A program made the translations under genes and the position numbers. A stretch of 42,370 nt of DNA from Paenibacillus wynnii (GTDB taxonomy: Bacteria > Bacillota > Bacilli > Paenibacillales > Paenibacillaceae), in contig NZ_JAUSTK010000039.1 of the NCBI RefSeq assembly GCF_030812855.1, positions 1 through 42,370 of the forward strand. The letters are read 5' to 3'. The notes beneath the pieces are model-generated. The model was not told the origin of the DNA. It made no database searches and saw only the letters and a program-made list of their open reading frames with translations. Positions 42,278 through 42,370 of this stretch are shown here, one piece after another. The first letter of the stretch is position 1; each line of letters opens with the position of its first letter.

Positions 42278-42370
42278 TTAACAAATTGCCCGTAATTCCC
42301 CGTCCTCTATAGGTGGGGGATGAATAGGGCGTGTCTCAGTTTGGATCGTATACTGCCAGTTGTTGTGATG
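42278..42370 (-). CDS. C-terminal end of an upstream gene, unidentified (partial)
   Basis: An open minus-strand frame runs from the window edge to TAA at 42278-42280, reading HHNNWQYTIQTETRPIHPPP and then IEDGELRAIC. With only 30 codons the family is not recognisable. It would precede the glycosyltransferase by about 56 bp, possibly in the same operon. The frame could be chance. Confidence 0.35.
   Translation of the reverse strand, partial: HHNNWQYTIQTETRPIHPPPIEDGELRAIC

Overview
The window looks like a chromosomal stretch from a spore-forming Bacillota, most likely Paenibacillus. This is inferred from strong AGGAGG-type ribosome binding sites, frequent GTG/TTG starts, a large modular secreted amylase, an S-layer-homology (SLH) surface protein, Bacillus-type genes (lplJ, a yqkE-like gene, MocR regulators) and moderate GC with sharp AT-rich patches. 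No rRNA, tRNA, CRISPR array or complete insertion sequence was found.

Layout. 1-4.0 kb: the 3' end of a group II intron abuts a sulfate-binding lipoprotein gene, followed by a PhnP-like metallo-hydrolase, a RimJ-type acetyltransferase, a small membrane protein and a lipoprotein. 4.1-7.7 kb (minus): a 1181-residue secreted alpha-amylase with several carbohydrate-binding modules; its probable promoter carries a MalR/LacI-type operator in the -35/-10 spacer and a cre site further upstream. 7.7-9.4 kb: gene-poor, with four evenly spaced palindromic repeats and decayed genes (a PH-like fragment and an isochorismatase-type hydrolase with an internal deletion). 9.4-13.2 kb: HAD phosphatase and EamA transporter (minus), YdjM-like membrane protein (plus), lipoate ligase lplJ (minus).

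13.4-27.0 kb: a cobalamin late-assembly and salvage locus in two blocks, cobD-cbiZ-cbiB-cobC-like (13.4-16.9) and cobT-cobU-cobS (24.6-27.0). Together they make aminopropanol phosphate, recycle cobinamides (CbiZ), and attach and activate the lower ligand. Between the blocks lie a MocR regulator plus aminotransferase, then a more AT-rich module of a free-standing B3/B4 tRNA-editing-type domain, AzlC, AzlD and a second MocR, then a 1.1 kb gene-poor stretch with two families of spaced short repeats bounded by a 13-bp inverted repeat. A structured leader precedes cobT and has partial similarity to a cobalamin riboswitch core.

27.0-30.2 kb (minus): a methyl-accepting chemotaxis protein and an M24 Xaa-Pro peptidase. 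30.2-36.3 kb: an AT-rich, probably acquired region with a frameshifted small gene, a decayed tyrosine recombinase, a twice-frameshifted secreted protein, a 1303-residue SLH/Ig-like/TSP3/VWA/lipase fusion with a membrane protein directly downstream, and an unidentified ORF remnant. 36.4-39.9 kb (plus): SDR oxidoreductase, GNAT, YqkE-like, metallophosphoesterase, GNAT and HAD hydrolase, closely spaced. 40.0-42.4 kb (minus): ApbE flavin transferase, family 2 glycosyltransferase, and the end of an unidentified gene cut by the window edge.

The best leads for something undescribed are the two unrelated short-repeat families sharing a ~50 or ~61 bp spacing, the B3/B4-AzlCD-MocR module (possible defence against toxic amino acids), the SLH-VWA-lipase surface protein with its membrane partner, and the cobT leader.
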